A stretch of 64,000 nt of DNA from a virus. Location: IMG/VR virus record IMGVR_UViG_3300026518_000008, positions 1 through 64,000 of that record; one strand, given 5' to 3'. The position numbers were made by a program, and so were the translations under genes. The notes beneath the pieces are model-generated. The model was not told the origin of the DNA. It searched no databases and was given only the letters and a program-made list of their open reading frames with translations. Below are positions 1 through 9,212 of this stretch, in pieces (position 1 is the stretch's first letter; the number at the start of each line of letters is the position of its first letter).

Positions 1-137
1 GAACCAGTGGGTAGGCCAGTAGCATCAGTATCTGGTACTAACATTGTTGGCCATGTACGCATGAACTCACGCTTAAATTTATTACCTCTTTTGTACCTAG
101 AGAGAACAGGAGACAGCAGATCAAATTTTGTATACAT
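1..137 (-). CDS. Partial leftward gene cut by window edge, unknown
   Basis: The reading frame opens at an ATG (137-135) with a GGGGATGAG-like ribosome site upstream and stays open for 45 codons to the window edge. The visible start, MYTKFDLLSP, is followed by a basic stretch (KFKREFMRTWP). It is the next gene in the leftward late operon after the 380-aa protein. No family is recognised. Confidence 0.55.
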   Translation of the reverse strand, partial: MYTKFDLLSPVLSRYKRGNKFKREFMRTWPTMLVPDTDATGLPTG

Positions 138-166
138 TACTCATCCCCAATATCCTTATATTGATA

Positions 167-1309
167 TTATATTGTGTATTGTTTTTTTTCTGACAGTCTG
201 ATTCCTCTGTCATCTATTACAGATACGCTTACTGTTACCGTTCCTGTTCCATTGATTAGATCTATGTCGTTTTGTGATACATTTACTGTGAATGCTTTTG
301 TTTCATCTATCAGTACTCTATCATTGATATATACTGTATTCTCTGGACCATTTAGCTTTGTTACCACATATTTACTTACTACTCCATCACTTGTTCCGCT
401 TATTGTCATTCCGCCTGTTGATGGCCATGATGCAGGCCATGATGTTACTGTTAATGTTCCAGCTACAGCATTATGATTTGTGTTTAGGTAGTCTGCTGCT
501 GTTGACCATTTATTTATATATGGTAAATATGCTTCTGTTGTATCAAATGTTGAACTTCCTATCATTGTTCCTAGCATTGATGCAGATGAGTTTAGTATAT
601 GTTGTCTCATATTATCATCAAATGCTAGCTCTTGCCTTTTGGCAACAGCAGTCTGTGCACTTGCCATTCCATCTGAGTCGCTACTATATCCAGCTAGCAT
701 TCCATCTGATTTCTGAGTTACATCTACTAGTCCATTTGCTCGTACTGTTGATGACCACTTCTCATATATATCTGCTTGTGCTTTTTTTACAGCTTCTACT
801 TGTAGTCCATTACCTTTATCTACACTATTCCTATTCAGAACCAGGGTAGTAGTATTAATGTCAGAAACATCGTATCCATATGTTCTGTATAGATCTGCTT
901 GTAGTTTCCATCCTTCTATTGCACTTACAGCTGAATCAGCTTTCATTTTTTCTATAGATGATTGAGTTAGATCTTTCTCATATTCTACTTTTTTTCTTTG
1001 AGCATCTTCTAGCTCAGTGTCAACTCGTAATTTCGTTAGAGCGTACGGAGCGTCCCTGTTTTCTGTTTCTATTTTCATAGCCATATCCATTGCAGTCGTA
1101 GTTATTTGAGTTGTCATTCCTGATAGAGTTTGTGTGAGTATATCTGCTTTTTCTCTCTCGCTGAGAGATCCTGCATTTTCTACGAAATCTGTTATTGTTT
1201 CTTTGGTTCTTATGTATATACTATCTTCAGCAGTAGACGCTTTCATTAGTTCCATATATGTAGACACTATATTTAGCTTACCTATTTTCTCTTGTATTAC
1301 TGTTGCCAT
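167..1309 (-). CDS. Unknown virion-associated protein, 380 aa
   Basis: The first ~180 residues are helical and charged (coiled-coil-like stretch around ELEDAQRKKVEYEKD). The C-terminal ~130 residues are Thr/Ser/Val-rich and look like a beta-sandwich (Ig-like) domain. It sits in the leftward structural operon, with a GCTATAAT-like element about 25 bp upstream of its start. The position after the tail genes suggests a tail or internal virion protein. No named family is recognised. One dispersed motif copy (835-846) lies inside it and is read in a frame giving LVLN. Confidence 0.7.
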   Translation of the reverse strand: MATVIQEKIGKLNIVSTYMELMKASTAEDSIYIRTKETITDFVENAGSLSEREKADILTQTLSGMTTQITTTAMDMAMKIETENRDAPYALTKLRVDTELEDAQRKKVEYEKDLTQSSIEKMKADSAVSAIEGWKLQADLYRTYGYDVSDINTTTLVLNRNSVDKGNGLQVEAVKKAQADIYEKWSSTVRANGLVDVTQKSDGMLAGYSSDSDGMASAQTAVAKRQELAFDDNMRQHILNSSASMLGTMIGSSTFDTTEAYLPYINKWSTAADYLNTNHNAVAGTLTVTSWPASWPSTGGMTISGTSDGVVSKYVVTKLNGPENTVYINDRVLIDETKAFTVNVSQNDIDLINGTGTVTVSVSVIDDRGIRLSEKKQYTI

Positions 1310-1333
1310 GTTATTTCCTTTTCATATTTGATA

Positions 1334-2383
1334 TTATAGCGTAGTTACAATACTTTCCACATATGTGCTACTTCTTTCATAAACTTGGTTTGTGTTATAG
1401 AAATATACTTCAACAGATGTGCTATATATATAAATCTCTATTGTTGGATATCCATATCTTGTATACATATTGTTTGGGATTCCGTCGGTTGTATATACTA
1501 TTGTCTTCAAAAAATCATCCATATGTATTGTAGTGCTGGTTACTGCAGTATTATTGTATTGTGGGGCATGAGGTATTCTCACTATAGTAAGGTACGCACT
1601 TCCATTATCATATGTTGTATATTCTATTGTGTGGCTTGTTGATCTTAGAGAAGATGTTTTTGCTATACCTTGCGAGTCATTCCCAAATACAGTATAGTCA
1701 ACTCCATTAATTGAATAGCCAATACTGTTTCCACGAACAGTAAGTGCAGATCTTCCTGCGTCTAAATATGAGCTATTTAGTATTGTTAATGTTCTTGATT
1801 GCAATTGTATATGAAAGTCGTGTGTAAGAGCTGTTGCTTCTTTTGTTAAAAACATTTTATTTGATATATTAACATCTCCCATAAAGATTCCATTTGAATT
1901 AAGTTTTATTCCTTTTGTTATTTTTGGAATAAACTCTTCTAGCTTCATCTTTAATAATACAACAACAGATGAGCTATTTGGAACGCGAGTATAAATATAA
2001 TTACCTGCGTCATGAAATCCTGAATCATTTATGTAGAGAGCTATGCGTGGTCCTGATCCTGTCCATTCTGGAGGTTCATATGAAGTATCAAAAAATTTGT
2101 CCACTATTCTATATATATCATTGTCTATCTTTATCATAAGTATTTCTCCTTCAACTAATGGACCAGAGTAAACTTTAGTATAATTCACTGAATATAAGTC
2201 TATTGCAAGATATACTTGTTCTTCGCCAGATACTGAATAGTATGAAACTTCAGATATATTCACCTTGCTACTATATGTAGTATTTGGTAGTATTGCATTA
2301 TTTTTTAAATCGCTAGAAGACGTATTGCTGTTTGTTATATGTAGCATTGCATTTCCATCAGGTGACCCAAGATACAGACTCAT
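1334..2383 (-). CDS. Unknown structural/tail protein, 349 aa
   Basis: A beta-rich, Ser/Tyr/Asn-rich protein without a signal peptide, typical in composition of tail-tip or fibre proteins. Its ATG overlaps the stop of the upstream 486-aa fibre gene (ATGA), so the two are translationally coupled. It may form a complex with that fibre. No domain family is recognised. Confidence 0.65.
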   Translation of the reverse strand: MSLYLGSPDGNAMLHITNSNTSSSDLKNNAILPNTTYSSKVNISEVSYYSVSGEEQVYLAIDLYSVNYTKVYSGPLVEGEILMIKIDNDIYRIVDKFFDTSYEPPEWTGSGPRIALYINDSGFHDAGNYIYTRVPNSSSVVVLLKMKLEEFIPKITKGIKLNSNGIFMGDVNISNKMFLTKEATALTHDFHIQLQSRTLTILNSSYLDAGRSALTVRGNSIGYSINGVDYTVFGNDSQGIAKTSSLRSTSHTIEYTTYDNGSAYLTIVRIPHAPQYNNTAVTSTTIHMDDFLKTIVYTTDGIPNNMYTRYGYPTIEIYIYSTSVEVYFYNTNQVYERSSTYVESIVTTL

Positions 2384-3840
2384 GGTATATATATCTCCCC
2401 GTTATCTAGATCTATATACATTCCGTTATTACTTGCTTTTATATATCCACCTTGTATATTAGGAGCGGCATTTGTCCCAGCAGCAGCACTATCTAGTATG
2501 AAAGAGTTAACGCTATCATCCATCTTTATTTGACCGGTTTCCATGTTGAAAAAATTAGCACCAGTTGGATCAGCTATCAGCCCAGTCTCTATTCTTCCTC
2601 CATCTATTACTGTTGTACCTGTTGGATTAGCTAGATCAGCAGACAGTGTCGCATTGTCATACTCAGTTCCTGATAGAGCACCAGACATACCATTAAATGT
2701 TACCTTACCTATGAAATTCACATTTCCATTCACATCTACTGAGAATGGTTTACCGTTGGCACCATCTCCATTTTGGATATAGAAATTATCTGCATATATT
2801 GCGAACACACTTCCTGTTGCTCCATATGAGCTTCCATCATAGAACCCCCATCCAGTTTTGTTTCCATTTGTATCATACAATATCTTGCTTGCTCCACCAG
2901 TCCAGTTTGATACACCAGTTGGAATTGATGGTATTTGATGCCATCCATCTGTTCCAAATGATCCGCCTATGTATTCCCAGTATACACCTGATGTATCTGG
3001 AGCTCCAGAACTTGTTGCTGATTGTTTATTGCTACCTATCTTTGGAACATATGTTATTCCATCATAGTTTCCAGTTCCATTGAACTCATCTAGAGTTACA
3101 ACATGCACAGCTCCACTTGACACACCTTCTTCTGATGCTATTCTTGTACTCAGCTTTCCAACTTTTGCTACATAGTCTCCATAAAATCCTGATGATGCAT
3201 TCATTGTTCCATCTGGATTTATTCCTACTGCTGTATACGCTGTAGATATATGTCCAGCATTCGATGCTACACCAGTAGTAGGGTCAGTTACTATAGATAG
3301 TAGCACAGTTGATGCATATGATGCAGCTATGGCATCTGTTGCTATTGTTTTTGATTGGTTTAGTATTGATGCATTATTTGCATTAAATTCTGAACTTTGA
3401 ATTACTGTATCTACTGTTACTGCTTCATTTTTTGTTACATATGAGTTTTTCACATCCACTATTGCAGCTGCGTTTCCATCCAACTCTGATTTTACAGTAT
3501 CTATTTTTATATTTTGTGAGACAACTTGATTTTCTATTGAGGATATGCTCTCATGCACTCCTTTTTCTATTCCTGCTATCAGTACAGATAGATCATGCAC
3601 TACTTGATTTTGATCAGCGTATCCATTGCTTAGAGCTATATCTATACTCTTTGTTAACCAGTCTGGCATTCCACCATTTGCGTATCCTGCTGCTGCACTA
3701 GTCGTTACTATATAGTCTTGTGATGATACTATTGCTGTTGCTTTGTCAGTTGTTTTTACTGTTGCTGGCACAGCTTCAGATTCTACTCTCACTGGTTCTG
3801 ATGTTACAGATACAGATTCATCTACTACTTTTACAGACAT
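2380..3840 (-). CDS. Tail fibre/tip protein with J-like C-terminal region
   Basis: 486 aa. Residues ~90-150 contain a coiled-coil-like stretch (IDTVKSELDGNAAAI). The region around 340-400 carries the pattern ADNFYIQNGDGANGKPFSVD then NGNVNFIGKVTFNG, which resembles the C-terminal part of siphophage J/central fibre proteins (DUF1983-type). The end is Asn/Asp/Gly-rich. This pattern marks a trimeric tip or fibre. It lies in the leftward tail block and is coupled to the 349-aa gene. Receptor-binding function is inferred. Confidence 0.7.
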   Translation of the reverse strand: MSVKVVDESVSVTSEPVRVESEAVPATVKTTDKATAIVSSQDYIVTTSAAAGYANGGMPDWLTKSIDIALSNGYADQNQVVHDLSVLIAGIEKGVHESISSIENQVVSQNIKIDTVKSELDGNAAAIVDVKNSYVTKNEAVTVDTVIQSSEFNANNASILNQSKTIATDAIAASYASTVLLSIVTDPTTGVASNAGHISTAYTAVGINPDGTMNASSGFYGDYVAKVGKLSTRIASEEGVSSGAVHVVTLDEFNGTGNYDGITYVPKIGSNKQSATSSGAPDTSGVYWEYIGGSFGTDGWHQIPSIPTGVSNWTGGASKILYDTNGNKTGWGFYDGSSYGATGSVFAIYADNFYIQNGDGANGKPFSVDVNGNVNFIGKVTFNGMSGALSGTEYDNATLSADLANPTGTTVIDGGRIETGLIADPTGANFFNMETGQIKMDDSVNSFILDSAAAGTNAAPNIQGGYIKASNNGMYIDLDNGEIYIP

Positions 3841-3842
3841 CT

Positions 3843-4838
3843 CTATGCACCTGCATATGATACATATATATCTGCTATTCTTGCTACTCTATTGAGTGGA
3901 TTTGGATTTCCATTTACATTAGAGAACTTTATATTTATTATTCCCATGTATTCTGATTTGAGATAGTAGTTATCTACTCCATCTCCTTCTAATACATTGA
4001 GTTTCGCTGTCTCACTTGCATACATTGATACGACTAGATACCCATTTTGATCATACCAGTCTGCAGTTATTTCTGGAGACCCTATAGTATATGCAGTTTG
4101 GACTATGTTTGTAGATTTATCTACTTTTGCCTGACCACCTGCATTTTCAATTATTGTGATTACATCAGAACCAGATGGATGCGTCTTACCTACATATTCA
4201 GGTAATACAGTCATTGCAGTATTCAGTGAATCCATTATCTTACCAGCACTTGTCAGAGTATCATTTGTGTTGCTTAATCCACCAGATATTGTCAGAGTTC
4301 TAGTACCTACAGTCACATCATAGTCAGTTAGTGAAGTACCAGCAGTTATTGCGTCTGCTCCAGATTGCGTCAGCACTATATAGTTTCCATTTGTTGTATA
4401 GTATCCATCTTGATTTGATACTGTTGCTGCTGTAATTGATGAGCTATGTATTACTACCGTTGCTACAGTATCTCCAGCATTTACTGCACCAGATTGAGTA
4501 TTTACTGAGAATATATCTGTCTCATTATCTACTTCATACACCTCACCTTTTACAGTTATTGAGTATTTCTCGTATCCAACTCTTGATATTTGCAGAGTCG
4601 TGTCTTCTGGTACGGCAGCAGTATTACCTACTATTACAGCTTTTCTTTCTACTAGCATTTGAGCTAGTTCTATTCCATTTACATCTACAGCTGGTGTCCC
4701 ATCTGCTTTGTTTCGTATCTTGAATTCGCTTAGTAGATTATCTAGTTCAGATACATTTTGCGGCAGGAAACTATCTTCTTCCATTATTTGTACTGTGAAT
4801 GTATAGTCAGTGCCTTGTGGTATTATGAATCTGCTCAT
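3843..4838 (-). CDS. Unknown structural protein, beta-rich, 331 aa
   Basis: Thr/Val/Ser-rich with a short N-terminal segment (MSRFIIPQGTDYTFTVQI) like baseplate or upper-fibre proteins that start with a small beta domain. It is separated by 2 bp from the downstream fibre gene, so it is probably in one operon. No specific family is recognised. A structural role follows from its neighbours. Confidence 0.6.
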   Translation of the reverse strand: MSRFIIPQGTDYTFTVQIMEEDSFLPQNVSELDNLLSEFKIRNKADGTPAVDVNGIELAQMLVERKAVIVGNTAAVPEDTTLQISRVGYEKYSITVKGEVYEVDNETDIFSVNTQSGAVNAGDTVATVVIHSSSITAATVSNQDGYYTTNGNYIVLTQSGADAITAGTSLTDYDVTVGTRTLTISGGLSNTNDTLTSAGKIMDSLNTAMTVLPEYVGKTHPSGSDVITIIENAGGQAKVDKSTNIVQTAYTIGSPEITADWYDQNGYLVVSMYASETAKLNVLEGDGVDNYYLKSEYMGIINIKFSNVNGNPNPLNRVARIADIYVSYAGA

Positions 4839-4875
4839 GCATTTCTCCAGTATTGTATTTTGTTGTTGAGGGATT

Positions 4876-4914
4876 ACTATTTACCCTCGTATATATTCAC
4901 ATCAGAACCAGGGG
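4876..4914 (+). repeat. Extended dispersed element (ACTATTTACC box plus core)
   Basis: ACTATTTACC at 4876-4885 and the core TCAGAACCAGGGG at 4902-4914, starts 26 bp apart, in the short gap between two leftward genes. It is one of six such two-box copies. Confidence 0.75.
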
Positions 4915-4944
4915 AGTTAGTCCTAGTTCCAATCTAACTACATA

Positions 4945-5586
4945 TTACAGTTCATTGTCTTGTAGTGACACACCATATTTTTTGATTACTATTGGAGTTT
5001 TGTTTCCAGTTCGCTGTCCATTTATTATTTCATCTACATGAGATGTTATTACTATCTCTTGAGCTACCTTAATTAGGCATCTTTCTAGCTCTACAGGAAT
5101 ATCTAGAGGTACTTGTCTTTGAATTACACCTGCTGATATAAACGCCATTGTTGCATGAGAGTTTTCTCTCTTATCATTATTTGTGATTGTTACTATTCTC
5201 TTGCCCATCCAGAATGCTTTCAGCCTTGCATGGTATTTCTGAGCCTCTCTCTTGGCTTGCTCTTTTGACATTGTAGAAAAGTTTGGTTTTGATTCCATAA
5301 TTTCTTTGTATGTTTCTCCTATATGTCCATCAGTTGCTGTCTTTTTCTTTTTAATTTTGATAGGATCCTCTGCTTCTACTTCTGTAGTATCTTCACTATC
5401 TACTTTTGTTTTTAGATCTTCAGTAGCTTCTTCTACCTCATTAACTAAACCATCAGCTGCGTGGTTCTCATAGTATGTGTCGATTGCTTCTTTCATATCT
5501 TTCTTGCTTTTTATTGATTTCACATTGATACCGAGATCTCTTGCTTCTGATTTCAGTTCTTCGAATGTTTCTGTTATATCTGACAT
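4945..5586 (-). CDS. Unknown head-associated protein, 213 aa
   Basis: The N-terminal 90 residues are acidic and helical (ATEDLKTKVDSEDTTEVEAE). The C-terminal half is compact and mixed (MGKRIVTITNNDKRENSHA). It lies directly downstream of the major capsid gene in transcription order, the place of small head completion or head-tail proteins in N4-type modules. The exact role is not identifiable. Confidence 0.6.
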   Translation of the reverse strand: MSDITETFEELKSEARDLGINVKSIKSKKDMKEAIDTYYENHAADGLVNEVEEATEDLKTKVDSEDTTEVEAEDPIKIKKKKTATDGHIGETYKEIMESKPNFSTMSKEQAKREAQKYHARLKAFWMGKRIVTITNNDKRENSHATMAFISAGVIQRQVPLDIPVELERCLIKVAQEIVITSHVDEIINGQRTGNKTPIVIKKYGVSLQDNEL

Positions 5587-5700
5587 TGTTCTATTCCTCT
5601 TGGGTTTTTAGATTGAGAGTCATTTCTGACTCATGTTATTGATTCTACAGTATTTCTACTGTAGAACACCTTAGTTGTCCATCAGCATATCAAAAAATGA

Positions 5701-6870
5701 TTATGCTGTAGCGAGAACATCTACTTCTAAAAGCTTTGTTTCGTCGAGAATTATACCAGCGTACCACATGTTGTACGAGAAAAATCCGCGTGTACCGTAT
5801 GGGTTACTTAGTTCTACTTTGTCAGGAGACTTAGAGTTGAACTTGATTTTACCTTTACCTTGTAGACCAACAGTTGCGAATGAACCTTTTGTTGGAAATA
5901 GTACAGGGAACACATCAAAGTTTGCACCATTGTTGGATAGCTCTCCTGCATATGATGCAGGTAGTGCAGCACCAGCTCCAACTCTTACCATTGCAGATTC
6001 TGATTCGATGAATCTTACATCATGCATTGCACCAACTTCACCTTCAGCTAGTTTTTCAGCAGCAGCATATTTGTATCTTGGGATATATGCGAACTCTTCA
6101 GCATATCCAGCACCACGAGTTAGTGTTTCGAGATCATATTTTACTTCGTTACCGATTATAGCATAGTATGCTCTATTGATTGTACGAGTATCAATCTTAG
6201 TTGATCCAGATACGATTTGAGTATTATACTGTGCACGGTTACGAACTAGTCGTTTACTAGCTTGTCTAATTAGGTCGAAACCTACTTTGTATAGTTCAGC
6301 ATTTGTATCATCTGCACCTACAGTTGATCCGATATCACTGATTGTAGCTGATCCACCAGCAAATAGTTTATTACCAGTTGACAACATATCTCTTTGGATA
6401 AGATCTTCTTGACGTCTATTTGCTAGATATCCTAGCTCTTCACGGTATCTTACTTGGATAGAGTCTTCAGAGAACATATCTACCTCATCAGTATAGTCTA
6501 TCATTTCACCGTATCGTGCGAATGATGTTTCCATTGTGATCTTTTGAGGCCCTACTTGGTTTACTGCTCCAGCACCTTCAGCTAGAACAACATTTGCAGC
6601 TAGATCAGCAGTTACAGCATCTAGGCTTCTTGAGCTCAGGTACCCTTTTGTAGCGAACTCTGTATCAGCAGTTGTTCTATCATAGATGTGTAGGAACTTA
6701 CTGATTTTGTATGTCTTACCCATTTTTAGTGGCATTGATTTTTTATCTGCCCATTGACCATATACATTTATTTCTCTTGCTGCTTTAATACCAGCTTTGT
6801 CATAAAAGTGTACTACCGTGTTTTCACCTTGTGAGCTATTTACTCCATTTCCATATACTTGTGTTGCCAT
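5701..6870 (-). CDS. Major capsid protein, N4 gp56-like
   Basis: 389 aa. It shows the N4-gp56 family plan: a short N-arm, then YDKAGIKAAREI, a basic MGKTYKISKF segment, and the conserved ARYGEMIDYTDEV around residues 115-130. The family forms HK97-fold capsids. The gene follows an acidic scaffold-like gene and the portal, as in tailed-phage head modules. Its codons are more even than its neighbours', consistent with high expression. The family call is by recognition of sequence style, and an alignment would settle it. Confidence 0.8.
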   Translation of the reverse strand: MATQVYGNGVNSSQGENTVVHFYDKAGIKAAREINVYGQWADKKSMPLKMGKTYKISKFLHIYDRTTADTEFATKGYLSSRSLDAVTADLAANVVLAEGAGAVNQVGPQKITMETSFARYGEMIDYTDEVDMFSEDSIQVRYREELGYLANRRQEDLIQRDMLSTGNKLFAGGSATISDIGSTVGADDTNAELYKVGFDLIRQASKRLVRNRAQYNTQIVSGSTKIDTRTINRAYYAIIGNEVKYDLETLTRGAGYAEEFAYIPRYKYAAAEKLAEGEVGAMHDVRFIESESAMVRVGAGAALPASYAGELSNNGANFDVFPVLFPTKGSFATVGLQGKGKIKFNSKSPDKVELSNPYGTRGFFSYNMWYAGIILDETKLLEVDVLATA

Positions 6871-6918
6871 TGTATTTACCCCTCCATTAGGGCATATTTC
6901 ATTTTATCGAGCAGAGTC

Positions 6919-8184
6919 TCATAGACTCGCCTCGAGATTTTTATACCATTCGTTGAATGATTCATCATCATCATCGAGATAGTCAACTACAGTTTTATTC
7001 CCTGCAGATTTACTAGGTATTGCAGCATTTTTACGCCCATTGGCATCTGCTTCTACCTGTTTCTGCTTTTCTTGTTGTGCTTTCACTTCGGCTATTCTAA
7101 CAGCATTTGCTTCAGCTTGTCTTTTAGCTTCTGCGTTTGCACCATCTAGTCTTGCCTGTTCAGTAGCATCGTTTTGAACTTTAGCTATATTTTGGTTTTG
7201 AATTGTATGAGCTCGTCTCTGTGCAGCTTGTGCATAGTATTCGATATCAGACAGCCTATTACCATCGTACAGCTTTAGTTTTGTTGCTTCTGCACTCAGC
7301 ACATCGAAATCTCCAGACTTCACATCTATGTGTAGCTTTTTGATTAGTGATGGGTTATCTAGGAATGCATCTCGTGATGATTGATCCCATCTGTTACTCA
7401 GCACGTCTTGTGTTATTGCGTATTCAGGATCCCTTCCTATTTCATTTACTATGTCATTGATTTCGAGTTCCACTTCAGATTGTCCATACTGTTGTGGCTG
7501 ATACACCTGATCTTCACTATCAACATCCAGCTCCATAGGATCTATGTTTACTTTTTGCATGAGCTTGTTGATAGCTCCTTTGTCACCCTTCATTACATCT
7601 ATCATTAACTCAATATCAGAATGTGATATTTTATTATCTTCTAGTGCACTTATCGTGGTTCTCCATGGCTTGATCTCTTGCATCTTTTGAGTATAATTCA
7701 TTGACTGACCAAATACTTGTCCGAATCGTTCTTTTATCTCCGCTTCAGTAAATTCGAATTCTTGTCCATTTGCATTATACTTATATGTTTGTGGCTTCGT
7801 GTCCTCTGGTTCTGATTTGTCTACATCGTTAGCTTCTGTCTTATCTGCATCAGCTTCAGCAGGATCTGTTCCATTGTCTTCGTTACCATCAGTATTGGAG
7901 TCTGTAGTCGATTGTTCCAATTCTTTTGAATGCTCATCATCTGCAACATCATTATCTTGCGATTTGTCACTATTTACATCGTCTTCTGCCGGTTCAGAAC
8001 CAGTGATATTTGTAGTTTCATTTTCATCAGAGTTTGCATCATTTTGGTCTCCGATTATATCATCTCCTATATCTCCTTGTTCTTGTTCAGCTCGAGCAGA
8101 AGCTAGTGCTTCTTCGAACTGTTCATCTGACATATCATAAAGGGCTTCTTCTTCATCAGTAAGTGGGTTTACGCTATCATACAT
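6919..8184 (-). CDS. Probable scaffolding protein, 421 aa
   Basis: The N-terminal ~150 residues are extremely acidic (Asp/Glu/Asn runs such as DKSEPEDTK). The middle is helical, and residues ~320-390 are Ala/Gln/Lys-rich coiled coil. An acidic, helical protein between portal and major capsid genes is the usual position and make-up of a scaffold that is removed during maturation. Two dispersed motif copies (7803-7815 reverse, 7994-8005 forward) fall in its low-complexity acidic part. Confidence 0.65.
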   Translation of the reverse strand: MYDSVNPLTDEEEALYDMSDEQFEEALASARAEQEQGDIGDDIIGDQNDANSDENETTNITGSEPAEDDVNSDKSQDNDVADDEHSKELEQSTTDSNTDGNEDNGTDPAEADADKTEANDVDKSEPEDTKPQTYKYNANGQEFEFTEAEIKERFGQVFGQSMNYTQKMQEIKPWRTTISALEDNKISHSDIELMIDVMKGDKGAINKLMQKVNIDPMELDVDSEDQVYQPQQYGQSEVELEINDIVNEIGRDPEYAITQDVLSNRWDQSSRDAFLDNPSLIKKLHIDVKSGDFDVLSAEATKLKLYDGNRLSDIEYYAQAAQRRAHTIQNQNIAKVQNDATEQARLDGANAEAKRQAEANAVRIAEVKAQQEKQKQVEADANGRKNAAIPSKSAGNKTVVDYLDDDDESFNEWYKNLEASL

Positions 8185-8187
8185 TGC

Positions 8188-8568
8188 CTACTCCTCTACT
8201 TCTGGACCTTCGATGTTAGCGATTGTTTCCTCTGCACTAGCTCCGAATGTTTTTACCATTTTAAAATAGTATCCTAGATTACTTATTGCAACTAGATCTT
8301 CCATTATGTTTGGTCTATCTCCATTTACCTTTGTACTAGGTTCACCTAGTAGGCTTACTGAGTCCAACACCTTATCTTTCATGTATCCATCTAGAATTAG
8401 TCTTTTGAATCTTTCATCCTTTTCTAGTTCTTCTAGATCTTGTTTCATCTGTGCATAGTGTCTTGTCTCTACCATTTCGAGTTCGTCTTGGTTTTCCATT
8501 TCTGGTTCCTTATATTTTGATGTGAGCCCTGTTTTATGAGGTTCTTCACTGGTATTATACTTATCCAT
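8188..8568 (-). CDS. Unknown small head-module protein, 126 aa
   Basis: Charged and predicted helical (KQDLEELEKDERFKRLILDG), with no membrane segment. It is 3 bp from the scaffold gene and in the same operon. It may be a head assembly or connector factor. No family is recognised. Confidence 0.6.
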   Translation of the reverse strand: MDKYNTSEEPHKTGLTSKYKEPEMENQDELEMVETRHYAQMKQDLEELEKDERFKRLILDGYMKDKVLDSVSLLGEPSTKVNGDRPNIMEDLVAISNLGYYFKMVKTFGASAEETIANIEGPEVEE

Positions 8569-8613
8569 AGCTTAGTCGCAGCTTAGTTGTATATTATTGC
8601 CTTCAGTTTTCCT

Positions 8614-8886
8614 TTATTGTTGGGATGTCATCATCCCTGCTAGACCCTGTGGTTGCTGTTGTTGCATTTGTTGTTGCTGTTGTTGCATTCTCTGTTCTCT
8701 TTGCAAAATTTGCATTGCTTGTTCTATTAGTGCATTTGATATACCAGCTGCAACTAGTTCTTGTGGTGTTGATCCATTTTGTAGCATTTTTATAACTTGT
8801 GCTATATCAGCTTGTTGACCAGCACCTCCTTGATTTGATCCAGCCATGCTTTCTCCGAGTCCTTGTTCATTCATTGTATTCTCCAT
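8614..8886 (-). CDS. Gln-rich small protein, 90 aa
   Basis: The C-terminal third is a Gln/Met run (QREQRMQQQQQQMQQ). The N-terminus is Gly/Asn-rich, and the middle contains a small helix (IAQVIKMLQNGSTPQELVAA). The DNA behind the Gln run is a CAA-repeat tract (TTGTTG on the plus strand), prone to length change. It overlaps neither neighbour and is 1 bp from the 94-aa gene. Function unknown. Confidence 0.6.
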   Translation of the reverse strand: MENTMNEQGLGESMAGSNQGGAGQQADIAQVIKMLQNGSTPQELVAAGISNALIEQAMQILQREQRMQQQQQQMQQQQPQGLAGMMTSQQ

Positions 8887-8887
8887 T

Positions 8888-9172
8888 TTATCTCCAGTGT
8901 GTTGGTATTGGTTTTTGATTTGTTTGCTCGTGATATTGTTGTGCCACTCCAGAACCAGAGGAGAGTATATTTGCTAGACCAGATTCAGCCATATCTGCTC
9001 TATGTTTTTCAGCATCTAGTTCTGGTATAAGCTTGTCATACGCTTGTTTTGCTCCAGCTATCATTCCTAGTTTAGCTATCTTCTTGTTTTCATTTTCTTT
9101 AACTATTGCATCGTATTCTGCAGCTTTTTTGTCTCTAGCTTCTTCTGCTAATTTATTAGCTATGATTCCCAT
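8888..9172 (-). CDS. Unknown small structural-operon protein, 94 aa
   Basis: An Ala/Lys/Glu-rich helical protein (KLAEEARDKKAAEYDAI). It sits between portal and scaffold-like genes. A motif copy (8949-8961) lies near its 3' end in the sequence encoding SSGSGVA. Function unknown. Confidence 0.55.
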   Translation of the reverse strand: MGIIANKLAEEARDKKAAEYDAIVKENENKKIAKLGMIAGAKQAYDKLIPELDAEKHRADMAESGLANILSSGSGVAQQYHEQTNQKPIPTHWR

Positions 9173-9212
9173 AATCGTCTCCTTGGTTGTGGTAGCTGTT
9201 TTATTTGTGTTA